Below the pieces are notes generated by a model. That model made no database searches. It saw only the letters and a list, made by a program, of their open reading frames with translations, and had not been told where the DNA came from. Positions 50,788 through 60,565 of a DNA stretch of 64,000 nt are shown in pieces (position 1 is the stretch's first letter; every line of letters starts with the position of its first letter). The DNA lies in the NCBI RefSeq assembly GCF_014201675.1, contig NZ_JACHEZ010000001.1, forward strand, positions 1-64,000, read 5' to 3'. The stretch comes from Oceanithermus desulfurans. GTDB lineage: Bacteria > Deinococcota > Deinococci > Deinococcales > Marinithermaceae. A program made the translations under genes and the position numbers.

Positions 50788-51135
50788 TCAGTGGTTGCAG
50801 CCGCAGCCCCCGCCGCAGCCGCAACCCTCGTGGGCGTGGGCCGGTTCGATGACGAAGCCCTCGCCGCGTTCGCTGCGGGTCCAGTCGATCGTCGCGCCCT
50901 CCAGCTGGGTCCAGCTGACGGGGTCGACGCGGATCGTCACCGCGCCGGCCTGGAGCACCACGTCGCCGTCCAGCGCGTGCTCGTCCACGCTCATGCCGTA
51001 CTGCACGTGGTGCCCGTGGCCCTGGGCGTAGACGCGCACCGCGGCCTGGGGTTTCTGCAGTTGCTCGAGCACTTCGGCCAGCTTGGCCGCTGCCGTTTCG
51101 GTCACGGTGAGTCCTGCGGCGGTCTGCGTTTCCAT
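50788..51135 (-). CDS. HesB/IscA-like protein with altered cysteine set
   Basis: 115 residues. LTVTETAAAKLAEVLEQLQK and FVIEPAHAHEGCG belong to the A-type iron-sulfur carrier fold. The first conserved Cys (normally GGCSG) is missing (QGHGHHVQYGM); the C-terminus has two CGC motifs and ends in CNH. Likely binds metal or a cluster in a different way. TACCCT ends 6 bases before the ATG. Confidence 0.72.
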   Translation of the reverse strand: METQTAAGLTVTETAAAKLAEVLEQLQKPQAAVRVYAQGHGHHVQYGMSVDEHALDGDVVLQAGAVTIRVDPVSWTQLEGATIDWTRSERGEGFVIEPAHAHEGCGCGGGCGCNH

Positions 51136-51187
51136 GACGCAAGGGTATCATGCCCCAAAGCCGGCGAAGGAAAGCGAGGTGACAAAC

Positions 51188-51214
51188 GTCCCGCCCTCAG
51201 GGGGGGCGGGACGC
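51188..51214 (-). terminator. terminator after the tyrosine phenol-lyase gene
   Basis: CGTCCCGCCC / GGGCGGGACG, 10-bp stem, about 15 bases after the stop codon on the - strand and followed there by TTTGTC. Confidence 0.65.
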
Positions 51215-51229
51215 GGGGCTGGGGCGCAA

Positions 51230-52696
<1,467 letters not shown>

Positions 52697-52739
52697 CTAG
52701 ACGACGCCCGACCCCCACCCCGCCCGTTAGCGTGAGGGC

Positions 52740-53954
52740 ATGAAACGGGCCGCGTGGCTGGGGTGGCTGCTGCTGGGGTCGGCGCTGGCGCAGGGTGCCT
52801 GGCAGCTGCTCGAGATCCCCCGCGAGGGGCCGCTCGTCTCGCTGCAACAGGTCGAGGCGGGCGGTCCGCCGCCTCAGGGCATCCCCGCGCTGGGGTTCTC
52901 CGGCAGCCACAACGGCGCGGTGGGGCCGAGCCCGCCGCCGCGCTTCGAGAGCGTCGAACGGGCGCGCGGCTGGCTGGACGCGCGGGAGCCGGTGCTGGTG
53001 CTCGAGCTCGCGGGCGAGGCCCGCGCCTATCCGCTGCAGATCCTGGTCTGGCACGAGATCGTCAACGACGTGGTGGCGGGGCGGCCGGTGGCCGTGAGCT
53101 ATTGCCCGCTGTGCAACAGCGGCCTGGCCTTCGACCGCAAGCTCCGCCTTTCGGACGCGCAGGCGCAGGCGGTGCGCGCGCGTAACCCGGGGGCTCTGCT
53201 TGCGCGGGCGGGGGAGGGGTGGACCCTCGAGGTCACGTTTGGGACGAGCGGCATGCTTTACAAGTCGAACCTGCTGATGTTCGACAACGCCACGGCCACC
53301 CTCTGGTCCCAGATCCTGGGGATGGGGGTCGTGGGCACCCTGCGCGGCGTCCGGCTGACGACGCTGCCGCTGCAGATGCTGGGCTTCGGCGCGTTCGCGC
53401 GGGCCTTCCCCGAGGGCCGGGTGCTCTCGCGCGACACCGGCTTCGAGCGCAACTACGGCGAGAACCCCTACTTCGCCTACGACGCCCCCGAAGGGCGGCC
53501 CTTCCTCTTCCGCGGCCAGCCCGACGCCCGCCTGCCGGCGATGGAGCGGGTGGTGGCGGTGCGGCTGGGGAACGAGACCGTGGCCTACCCCTACGGGCTG
53601 CTGCGCGAGGTGCGCGTGGTCAACGACGGCGTGGGCGGCGTGCCGCTGGTCGTCTTCTGGCGGCCGGGCACGGCCAGCGCCCTCGACCGCTCGAGCGTCG
53701 CCCGCGGCCGCGACGTGGGGGCGGCGGGCGTCTTCGACCGGAGGCTCGGCGGCCGCGAGCTCGCCTTCGTCTGGGACGACGCAGGCTTCGTGGACCTGCA
53801 GACGAAGAGCCGCTGGGACCTGCTGGGCCGCGCCGTGGCCGGGCCGCTGGCGGGGAAGCGGCTCGAGCCGGTGGCCCACGACAACACCCTGTGGTTCGCC
53901 TGGGCGGCGTTCTTCCGGAACACCCGCGTCTACGGAACGGGGCCCCAGCCGTAA
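52740..53954 (+). CDS. DUF3179 exported protein
   Basis: 404 residues with a signal peptide (LGWLLLGSALAQ). The DUF3179 core is visible as VSYCPLCNSGLAFDR and VTFGTSGMLYKSNLLMFD. The two cysteines could bind metal. Function unknown. TAGCGT ends 6 bases before the ATG. Nothing else in its operon: a repeat region follows. Confidence 0.82.
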   Translation: MKRAAWLGWLLLGSALAQGAWQLLEIPREGPLVSLQQVEAGGPPPQGIPALGFSGSHNGAVGPSPPPRFESVERARGWLDAREPVLVLELAGEARAYPLQILVWHEIVNDVVAGRPVAVSYCPLCNSGLAFDRKLRLSDAQAQAVRARNPGALLARAGEGWTLEVTFGTSGMLYKSNLLMFDNATATLWSQILGMGVVGTLRGVRLTTLPLQMLGFGAFARAFPEGRVLSRDTGFERNYGENPYFAYDAPEGRPFLFRGQPDARLPAMERVVAVRLGNETVAYPYGLLREVRVVNDGVGGVPLVVFWRPGTASALDRSSVARGRDVGAAGVFDRRLGGRELAFVWDDAGFVDLQTKSRWDLLGRAVAGPLAGKRLEPVAHDNTLWFAWAAFFRNTRVYGTGPQP

Positions 53955-54032
53955 CCTCCCAAGACGCCGTTCACAGAGCCGACGGCCGGGGGGACCCTGT
54001 TCCGCAGACCGGAAGCCGCGGATTCCTCCCGG

Positions 54033-54082
54033 CCTCCCCCTTGGGGGAGGCGGCGGCGCAGCCGCCGGAGGGGGGTGGTTGG
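54033..54082. repeat. palindrome pair, left-type copy 1
   Basis: CCTCCCCC-TT-GGGGGAGG (54033-54050) is followed at once by CGGCGGC-GCA-GCCGCCG (54051-54067) and GAGGGGGGTGG. The same layout recurs at 54539. This marks the start of the ~1-kb non-coding repeat cluster (53955-54958) between the DUF3179 gene and lepA. Confidence 0.8.
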
Positions 54083-54090
54083 AGGCGGTG

Positions 54091-54125
54091 CGTAGTACGT
54101 AGTACGTAGTGCGTGGTAGGTGGCG
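54091..54125. repeat. 7-bp tandem array, CGTAGTA type
   Basis: Five consecutive heptamers: CGTAGTA, CGTAGTA, CGTAGTG, CGTGGTA, GGTGGCG. The period is exactly 7. G/T-rich counterpart of the CCACAAG arrays. Confidence 0.75.
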
Positions 54126-54189
54126 AATAGGTCGTGGGGTGTGGGAGGTGGGAACGGCAAGACGGGTTTCCGCAGGCCGCGGGTACCGG

Positions 54190-54266
54190 CCACGAACCAC
54201 AAGCCACAAGCCACAAACCACAAGCCACAAACCACAAGCTACAAGCCACAGGCCACAGGCCACGCC
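54190..54266. repeat. 7-bp tandem array, CCACAAG type (11 units)
   Basis: Eleven 7-bp units from CCACGAA to CCACGCC; the middle ones are CCACAAG, CCACAAA and CCACAGG, with one CTACAAG. Because 7 is not a multiple of 3, every frame reads as a repeated 7-residue peptide, which gives false reading frames on both strands. Confidence 0.9.
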
Positions 54267-54375
54267 CCACCCACCCCCTTTTCCGCCTCCCCGCATCGAG
54301 GCCGGCCTGCCGGCCGAGATCCGGGGCCCATGCCGCGGGCGACGCCGACGCCAGGGCTACCCGCAACGGGACCAA

Positions 54376-54403
54376 CCACGAGCTACAGGCCACAGCCCAC
54401 GAG
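54376..54403. repeat. short CCACGAG-type heptamer array
   Basis: Four units: CCACGAG, CTACAGG, CCACAGC, CCACGAG, in register. Confidence 0.7.
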
Positions 54404-54411
54404 CCCATTTT

Positions 54412-54449
54412 CAAAACCCCCACCCCGGCCCTCCCCCAGGGGGAGGAAG
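54412..54449. repeat. palindrome unit, right-type copy 1
   Basis: CAAAACCCCCACCCCGGCC followed by the palindrome CCTCCCCC-A-GGGGGAGG (54430-54446). In reverse orientation its palindrome matches the left-type units, so left and right copies look like inverted ends of one element. Confidence 0.75.
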
Positions 54450-54464
54450 CTTTGTTTGGCGCGA

Positions 54465-54527
54465 GATGCAAGAGGCATTCTGTCGGCTACGGACAAAATC
54501 TACAAGCCACAAACTGCGGGCCACGCG
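54465..54527. repeat. diverged direct repeat with heptamers, copy 1
   Basis: GATGCAAGA, then TTCTGTCGGCTACGGACAAA (54478 onward) and heptamers CTACAAG, CCACAAA, CTGCGGG, CCACGCG (54500-54527). The 29 bases from TTCTGTC match copy 2 (54730 onward) at 25 positions. Confidence 0.75.
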
Positions 54528-54538
54528 CCTCTTTTCTG

Positions 54539-54588
54539 CCTCCCCCACGGGGGGAGGTGGCGGCGGAGCCGCCGGAGGGGTTTGTTTG
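54539..54588. repeat. palindrome pair, left-type copy 2
   Basis: CCTCCCCC-AC-GGGGGGAGG then CGGCGG-AG-CCGCCG and GAGGGGTTTG. Same order as at 54033. It is followed (54590-54632) by a G/T-rich stretch with GGTGTGGGGTGTGGG, also roughly 7-bp periodic. Confidence 0.8.
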
Positions 54589-54660
54589 TCAGGGTGTAGG
54601 TAGGGTGTGGGGTGTGGGTGGGCCGTGAATCAGCGTCGGATGTTTGGCTCATGCTGCGCC

Positions 54661-54700
54661 CACAAACCCCACCCCGCCCTCCCCAAGGGGAGGGAGCTTT
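54661..54700. repeat. palindrome unit, right-type copy 2
   Basis: CACAAACCCCACCCCGCC then CCTCCCC-AA-GGGGAGG (54678-54693) and GAGCTTT, like the copy at 54412. Confidence 0.75.
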
Positions 54701-54705
54701 TATTG

Positions 54706-54779
54706 GATGCAAGATGCACGCCACAAACGTTCTGTCAGCTGCGAACAAAATCCACAAGCTATAAGCCACAGGCCACGAG
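54706..54779. repeat. diverged direct repeat with heptamers, copy 2
   Basis: GATGCAAGA, TTCTGTCAGCTGCGAACAAA (54730 onward), then heptamers CCACAAG, CTATAAG, CCACAGG, CCACGAG (54752-54779). Counterpart of 54465-54527. Confidence 0.75.
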
Positions 54780-54786
54780 CCGGTTC

Positions 54787-54829
54787 TAAAACCCCCACCC
54801 CGGCCCTCCCCTTTGGGGAAGGCGCTTTC
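54787..54829. repeat. palindrome unit, right-type copy 3
   Basis: TAAAACCCCCACCCCGG then CCTCCCC-TTT-GGGGAAGG. The remaining bases to 54958 (just before the lepA stop) hold no gene or repeat that I can recognise. Confidence 0.7.
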
Positions 54830-54958
54830 GCCTTTCCGCGACGGGCGCGGTGCCCCGGCCCCGCCTTTTGGACAAGCCTCGGGCCCCGGCTCTTGCTGGA
54901 GTGACCAGAGAAGCCGGTGGCGGTGGGGCGGCGTGAACCACGTGGGGAGACGGGACAG

Positions 54959-56764
<1,806 letters not shown>

Positions 56765-56825
56765 AAGCTCTAGTCTACAGGCCCCGCAGAGGTCTGAACA
56801 GGCGGCCCCCGGGCCGCAAGAGGCA

Positions 56826-56846
56826 ACCCCCGCGCTTGGCGGGGGT
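56826..56846 (-). terminator. hairpin just after tRNA-Leu
   Basis: ACCCCCGC / GCGGGGGT, 8 bp, loop GCTTG. It begins one base past the tRNA CCA end on the - strand, a usual place for a tRNA terminator; the following T run is poor. Confidence 0.5.
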
Positions 56847-56847
56847 C

Positions 56848-56934
56848 TGGTGCCGGGAGCGGGACTCGAACCCGCACGGGGAAACCCCCAACGGATTTTA
56901 AGTCCGTTGCGTCTACCGATTCCGCCATCCCGGC
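56848..56934 (-). tRNA. tRNA-Leu (anticodon UAA)
   Basis: 87 bases including an encoded CCA end. Acceptor stem GCCGGGA / TCCCGGC, D-arm with GGCGGAATCGGTAGACGCA, anticodon loop ACTTAAAAT (TAA), long variable arm GGGGGTTTCCCC as in class II tRNAs, and GGGTTCGAGTCCC T-arm. All arms pair. Confidence 0.95.
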
Positions 56935-56988
56935 CCGGCGGACGCTACGTCCATCCTAGCCGGGCGACGGAGCAGGTGCCAAGGGCAC

Positions 56989-58659
56989 TTACGGGTAGCA
57001 GATCGTGTTTGTCGTATCCAAAACCTGATTGGCCTGTACTAGTCCGGCCCCTGTTGTGGTATCGAACCCTGGATCTCCGATGTCCAGCGCAGTTGAGCGT
57101 AGGCAGGTACTGACCAGGTCTGGAGTGGGGAGGGCGCTGGCGTTATTGGCGGCGTAGTACTGGCTGATGTAGAGGGCGACGACGCCCGCTGCGTAAGGGG
57201 TGGAGAAGGAAGTGCCATCACCGGCCCCGGAGGGCGCTTGGCTGTTGTTGTCAGGGATAAGGGCACCCGGAACCGCGATTCCTGGAGCGACGACATCAAG
57301 CGCGGAGCCATAATTCGAAAAGGGTGCTCGATTAGGGGGGTTGCTGTTATCGGTAGCTCCCACCGCAATCGTGTACTGGGAGCTTGCAGGGTAACCGACA
57401 AAGTTGTCGTTGTAATTTCCAGAAGCCGCCAGGCTGACGACGCCCTGGTTGTAGGCTGCTTGCAGTTCAGCTTCGGTAGCGGCGTCTGGGTTCGAAGTCA
57501 TATCGGCGCAAGCCGTCCCACTGTCATTCAGCAAGCAAAGGCTCATGCTCAGAATATGGGCACCCCGCTGCCTGGCCCAATTAATTGCATCGATGATCGA
57601 CGAGCTTGTTCCCGTGCCGCCTTGGAAGACTTGGAGCGGCATGATATAAGCGCGATTATTACTTATACCTGCCAGGGCTAGGTTGTTGTTGGTTTGTGCC
57701 GCAATGATGCTGGCAACCAAGGTGCCGTGATCATCGCCGGTGACAGGATACGGGTCGTTGTCATTATTTACAAAATCGTAACCGAAGATGACGTTGTCGC
57801 CTAAGTCGAGGTGATCGTTAGCCACTCCCGAATCGATTACACCCACCACCGGTCGGCAACCCCCTGGCGAGAGCTTATCCCAGGCCGTTTCGACACCCAT
57901 CAGGGCGTATTGGAGCGACTGGCTAGCAGAACCGTACGCTGTCGTAAAGGTAGTAGTGTATTCAGGGTCGTTTGGCGTATAGAGCAGTTTGTACCGGTAG
58001 TTGGGCTGGACGTAGGCACCGAGGCCGCTCGCGAGGATGCGCCGGGCCACGGCCGCCTCGCTGCCGGCTTCGGTGCGGTAGCGGACCCAGCCGTCAAGGC
58101 CGGGGGCCGCCAGGCGCTCGAGCCCCAGCTCGGTTTCCAGCGCCGCCACCTCCGCGCTTTGCAGCGTCACGCCGTCAGGGCGCAGCACCAGCAGCTCGCC
58201 GGGAACGTAGGCCACCCCGTCGAAGCGGCCCAGACCCGAGGGCGCCTCGTCGGCGGCCGGCGCCTGGAGGGCCAGGCTCAGGCTCCCGGGGGCGGGGCAG
58301 GCGTCTGCGGGGGGCGTGGGGGCGGTGGCCGTGATCTGGGTGCTGGCGCTGGCGGTTCCGCCGCGCCCGTCGCTGACCGTGAGCGTCGCGGTGAAGCTGC
58401 CGGCGTCGTAGTTGTGCAGCACCGTCAGCAGGTTGTTGCAGGCGAACTGGGCCGGGGTTGTTCCGTCCCCGAAGTTCAGCGTGCAGCTGAGCGTGTCCCC
58501 GTCGGGGTCGAGGGCGGAGACGGTGAACTGCACCGACAGCGGGGCGTACCCCGTCGCCGGCGCGGCGGTGAAGGAAACGACCTCGGGCGGGGTGTTGATG
58601 CGACAACCCGCCAGTACGAACAGCAAAAAGAGCAGGGCGGTACCGACTTTCCTGTACAT
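56989..58659 (-). CDS. subtilisin-like (S8) lipoprotein protease with PKD domain; mosaic GC
   Basis: 556 residues. Lipobox LAGC (C19). PKD domain about 25-110 (DPDGDTLSCTLNFGDGTTPA). Propeptide about 135-220. Catalytic domain from ~220 with D276 (VIDSGV), H311 (DDHGTLV) and S484 (GDGTSFSTP). DNA for residues 1 to ~219 is about 77% GC; the catalytic part is about 50-58%, so that domain was probably acquired. TAAAGT ends 6 bases before the ATG. Confidence 0.87.
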   Translation of the reverse strand: MYRKVGTALLFLLFVLAGCRINTPPEVVSFTAAPATGYAPLSVQFTVSALDPDGDTLSCTLNFGDGTTPAQFACNNLLTVLHNYDAGSFTATLTVSDGRGGTASASTQITATAPTPPADACPAPGSLSLALQAPAADEAPSGLGRFDGVAYVPGELLVLRPDGVTLQSAEVAALETELGLERLAAPGLDGWVRYRTEAGSEAAVARRILASGLGAYVQPNYRYKLLYTPNDPEYTTTFTTAYGSASQSLQYALMGVETAWDKLSPGGCRPVVGVIDSGVANDHLDLGDNVIFGYDFVNNDNDPYPVTGDDHGTLVASIIAAQTNNNLALAGISNNRAYIMPLQVFQGGTGTSSSIIDAINWARQRGAHILSMSLCLLNDSGTACADMTSNPDAATEAELQAAYNQGVVSLAASGNYNDNFVGYPASSQYTIAVGATDNSNPPNRAPFSNYGSALDVVAPGIAVPGALIPDNNSQAPSGAGDGTSFSTPYAAGVVALYISQYYAANNASALPTPDLVSTCLRSTALDIGDPGFDTTTGAGLVQANQVLDTTNTICYP

Positions 58660-58704
58660 GGCCTTACTTTACCCGCTGGGAGGTAACCCGCAGGTTAACG
58701 CGCG

Positions 58705-60561
58705 TTAAGGCAGGGTTAAGGCGGGCAGGCGGAAAAGGGGTTCGGGGGCGACCAGGACGGAGGCCTCGGTTTGCCGCTCCCCCGTGTCGCAGAAGCCGTT
58801 GGCGGTGTCGTCGCGGCAGGCGAGGACCGCGTAGGGGGCGCTGGGCAGGTAGGTGACGAAGTTCCCGTCGGCGTCGGGGGTGACCCAGCGTTCGAAGGGT
58901 CCACGGAAGCGGACGCGGTAGGGGCCCGGGGGCAGCTCGAGCGCCAGCGCCTGCGGAAGGTTGAGAATCCCGTAGCCGTAGTAGGCGTCGCGGCCGGGTT
59001 CGCCCAGGTCGGTGGCCGTGGCGGTGAGCCGGTCGAGGGCCGCTTCGGCGCTGCGTCCGGGGTCCTGCGCGAGCAGCAGCGCCAGCGCCGCCGCCACCTG
59101 GGGGCTCGCCTGCGAGGTGCCCATGTAGAAGGCGTAGTTGGGCCGGTTCGTCTGGAAGTTCCAGGTCGTCGAGAGCACCCCGTCGGGGTAACCGTCGCCG
59201 TCGGCGTCCTGCTGGACGTCGCCGCCCGGAGCGCTGAGGGTGACGCGGTCGTTGTGCTGGGTGTACCAGGTGGGTTTGGGCTCGCCCGCGGCGTTGTCCA
59301 CCGCGGCCACCGCGACCGCCCCGGGGCAGCTCGCCGGGTAGAAGTAGGCGGTGCCGCCGCTGTTGCCCGCGGCGGCCACGACGATCGCCCCCGCGGCGCG
59401 GGCGTCGGCGACGGCCTCGCACATGGCGTTGGAGTACAGCGTGGAGCCGAGCGAAAGGTTGATGACCCGCGCGGGGTGCGGGTTGCTGAGCGTCTGCCCC
59501 TCCCACTCCACGGGCAGCCCCGCGGCGTAGCGCACGGCGGCGGCCACCGCGCTGAAGAGGCCGTTGCCCGTTTCGTCGAGCACGCGCAGCGGCAGGACCT
59601 TGACGTCCGCCGGCCAGGCCAGGCCCGCGAGCCCGGTCTCCGAGCAGATGGGGTCGCCGTTCGGGTCGTAGCAGCTGGGGGGCAGCGGGTTCACGCCGGT
59701 GCGCGCGGCGATGATCCCGGTCACGTGGGTTCCGTGGCTGCCGGCCTGGGGGTTGCGGTTGTCGCCGGGGTCGGTGGGGTCGGGGTCGCCGTCGACGAAG
59801 TCGTAGGCTCCGTCGGCCGGTCCCCAGAGGCGGTCCGTCAGGTCGGGGTGGTCGTAGCGTACGCCGGTGTCGACGACGGCGACGGTGACGCTGCCGGGGT
59901 AGCCGCCCAGATAGGCCCAGCGCGCCCCGGTGCGGCGCAGGTGCCACTCGAGCGGGTAGTACTCGTCACCGGGTTCGCCCAGGGCCCGGACCACGCCGTC
60001 GGGCTCGGCCCAGACCACGTTGGGGTCTTCCTGCAGCCGCGCGAGCAGGGCCGCGGGGTCGGTCGTCTCCAGGACCCGCAGCGTCGGCGTCCCCACGGTC
60101 TTCGCGCTCAGGGGCGCGGCCGCGGCGTCGCGGTAGCGCACCAGCACCCGGGTGGGGGCGGGGGCGGGGGCGGGCTCCGGAAGCGGCCGTGCGGGCAGCT
60201 CCAGTCCCGCGACCGCGGCGGGGGCTTCGACGACGCGCCCCTCCACCCGGACCAGCGGCCAGCGAACGGTGAGCGTTCCTTGCAGGTCGCCCTGCCAGGT
60301 GAGCGTGAAGCGTTCGGCGGGGAGGTTGGGGGCGCGCTCGAGCGGGGCTTCCAGGGCCAGCACGGCGGGGCCGATGCCCCGGGCGGGGTCCACGCGCAGC
60401 TCCTGCGGGCCCCGGATTTGCCAGATCGTTCCGTCGGGGACGGGCAGGTCCAGGGTTCCGCGCCCGTCGTAGCCGAGCGTCAGGTTCCGGGGCGCTTCCG
60501 GAAGGCCGCTGGAGCAGGCGGCCAGCAGCGCGGGCAGCAGCGCGACGGCAAGGCGGCGCAT
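58705..60561 (-). CDS. subtilisin-like (S8) lipoprotein protease
   Basis: 618 residues. Lipobox LLAAC (C16). A beta-rich N-terminal region, propeptide-like segment, then the S8 domain: VVDTGVRYDHPDL (Asp), SHGTHVTGIIAA (His), AAAGNSGG (oxyanion Asn), MGTSQASPQVAAAL (Ser). A C-terminal beta domain has two Cys (LACRDDTANGFCDT). Uniform high GC, unlike its neighbour. TAGGCT ends 6 bases before the ATG. Confidence 0.88.
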   Translation of the reverse strand: MRRLAVALLPALLAACSSGLPEAPRNLTLGYDGRGTLDLPVPDGTIWQIRGPQELRVDPARGIGPAVLALEAPLERAPNLPAERFTLTWQGDLQGTLTVRWPLVRVEGRVVEAPAAVAGLELPARPLPEPAPAPAPTRVLVRYRDAAAAPLSAKTVGTPTLRVLETTDPAALLARLQEDPNVVWAEPDGVVRALGEPGDEYYPLEWHLRRTGARWAYLGGYPGSVTVAVVDTGVRYDHPDLTDRLWGPADGAYDFVDGDPDPTDPGDNRNPQAGSHGTHVTGIIAARTGVNPLPPSCYDPNGDPICSETGLAGLAWPADVKVLPLRVLDETGNGLFSAVAAAVRYAAGLPVEWEGQTLSNPHPARVINLSLGSTLYSNAMCEAVADARAAGAIVVAAAGNSGGTAYFYPASCPGAVAVAAVDNAAGEPKPTWYTQHNDRVTLSAPGGDVQQDADGDGYPDGVLSTTWNFQTNRPNYAFYMGTSQASPQVAAALALLLAQDPGRSAEAALDRLTATATDLGEPGRDAYYGYGILNLPQALALELPPGPYRVRFRGPFERWVTPDADGNFVTYLPSAPYAVLACRDDTANGFCDTGERQTEASVLVAPEPLFRLPALTLP

Positions 60562-60565
60562 GCCC

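Noticed and set aside
54190-54266. CRISPR array
   Set aside because: The units are directly adjacent 7-mers with no spacers, and there are no cas genes nearby. I saw no CRISPR-like pattern anywhere in the window.
54033-54829. Insertion sequence with transposase
   Set aside because: Inverted palindromes are present, but no transposase-like protein or target-site duplication could be found.
53930-54900. Reading frames full of KPQATSHKPQ-like or LWLVACGLWLV-like repeats on both strands
   Set aside because: They arise from 7-bp DNA repeats read in all frames, have no ribosome site, and overlap each other on both strands. I treat the area as non-coding.
56802-56818. GCGGCCC-CC-GGGCCGC hairpin between lepA and tRNA-Leu
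   Set aside because: Short, without a T run, and only one of two hairpins there. The one at 56826 is better placed as the tRNA terminator.
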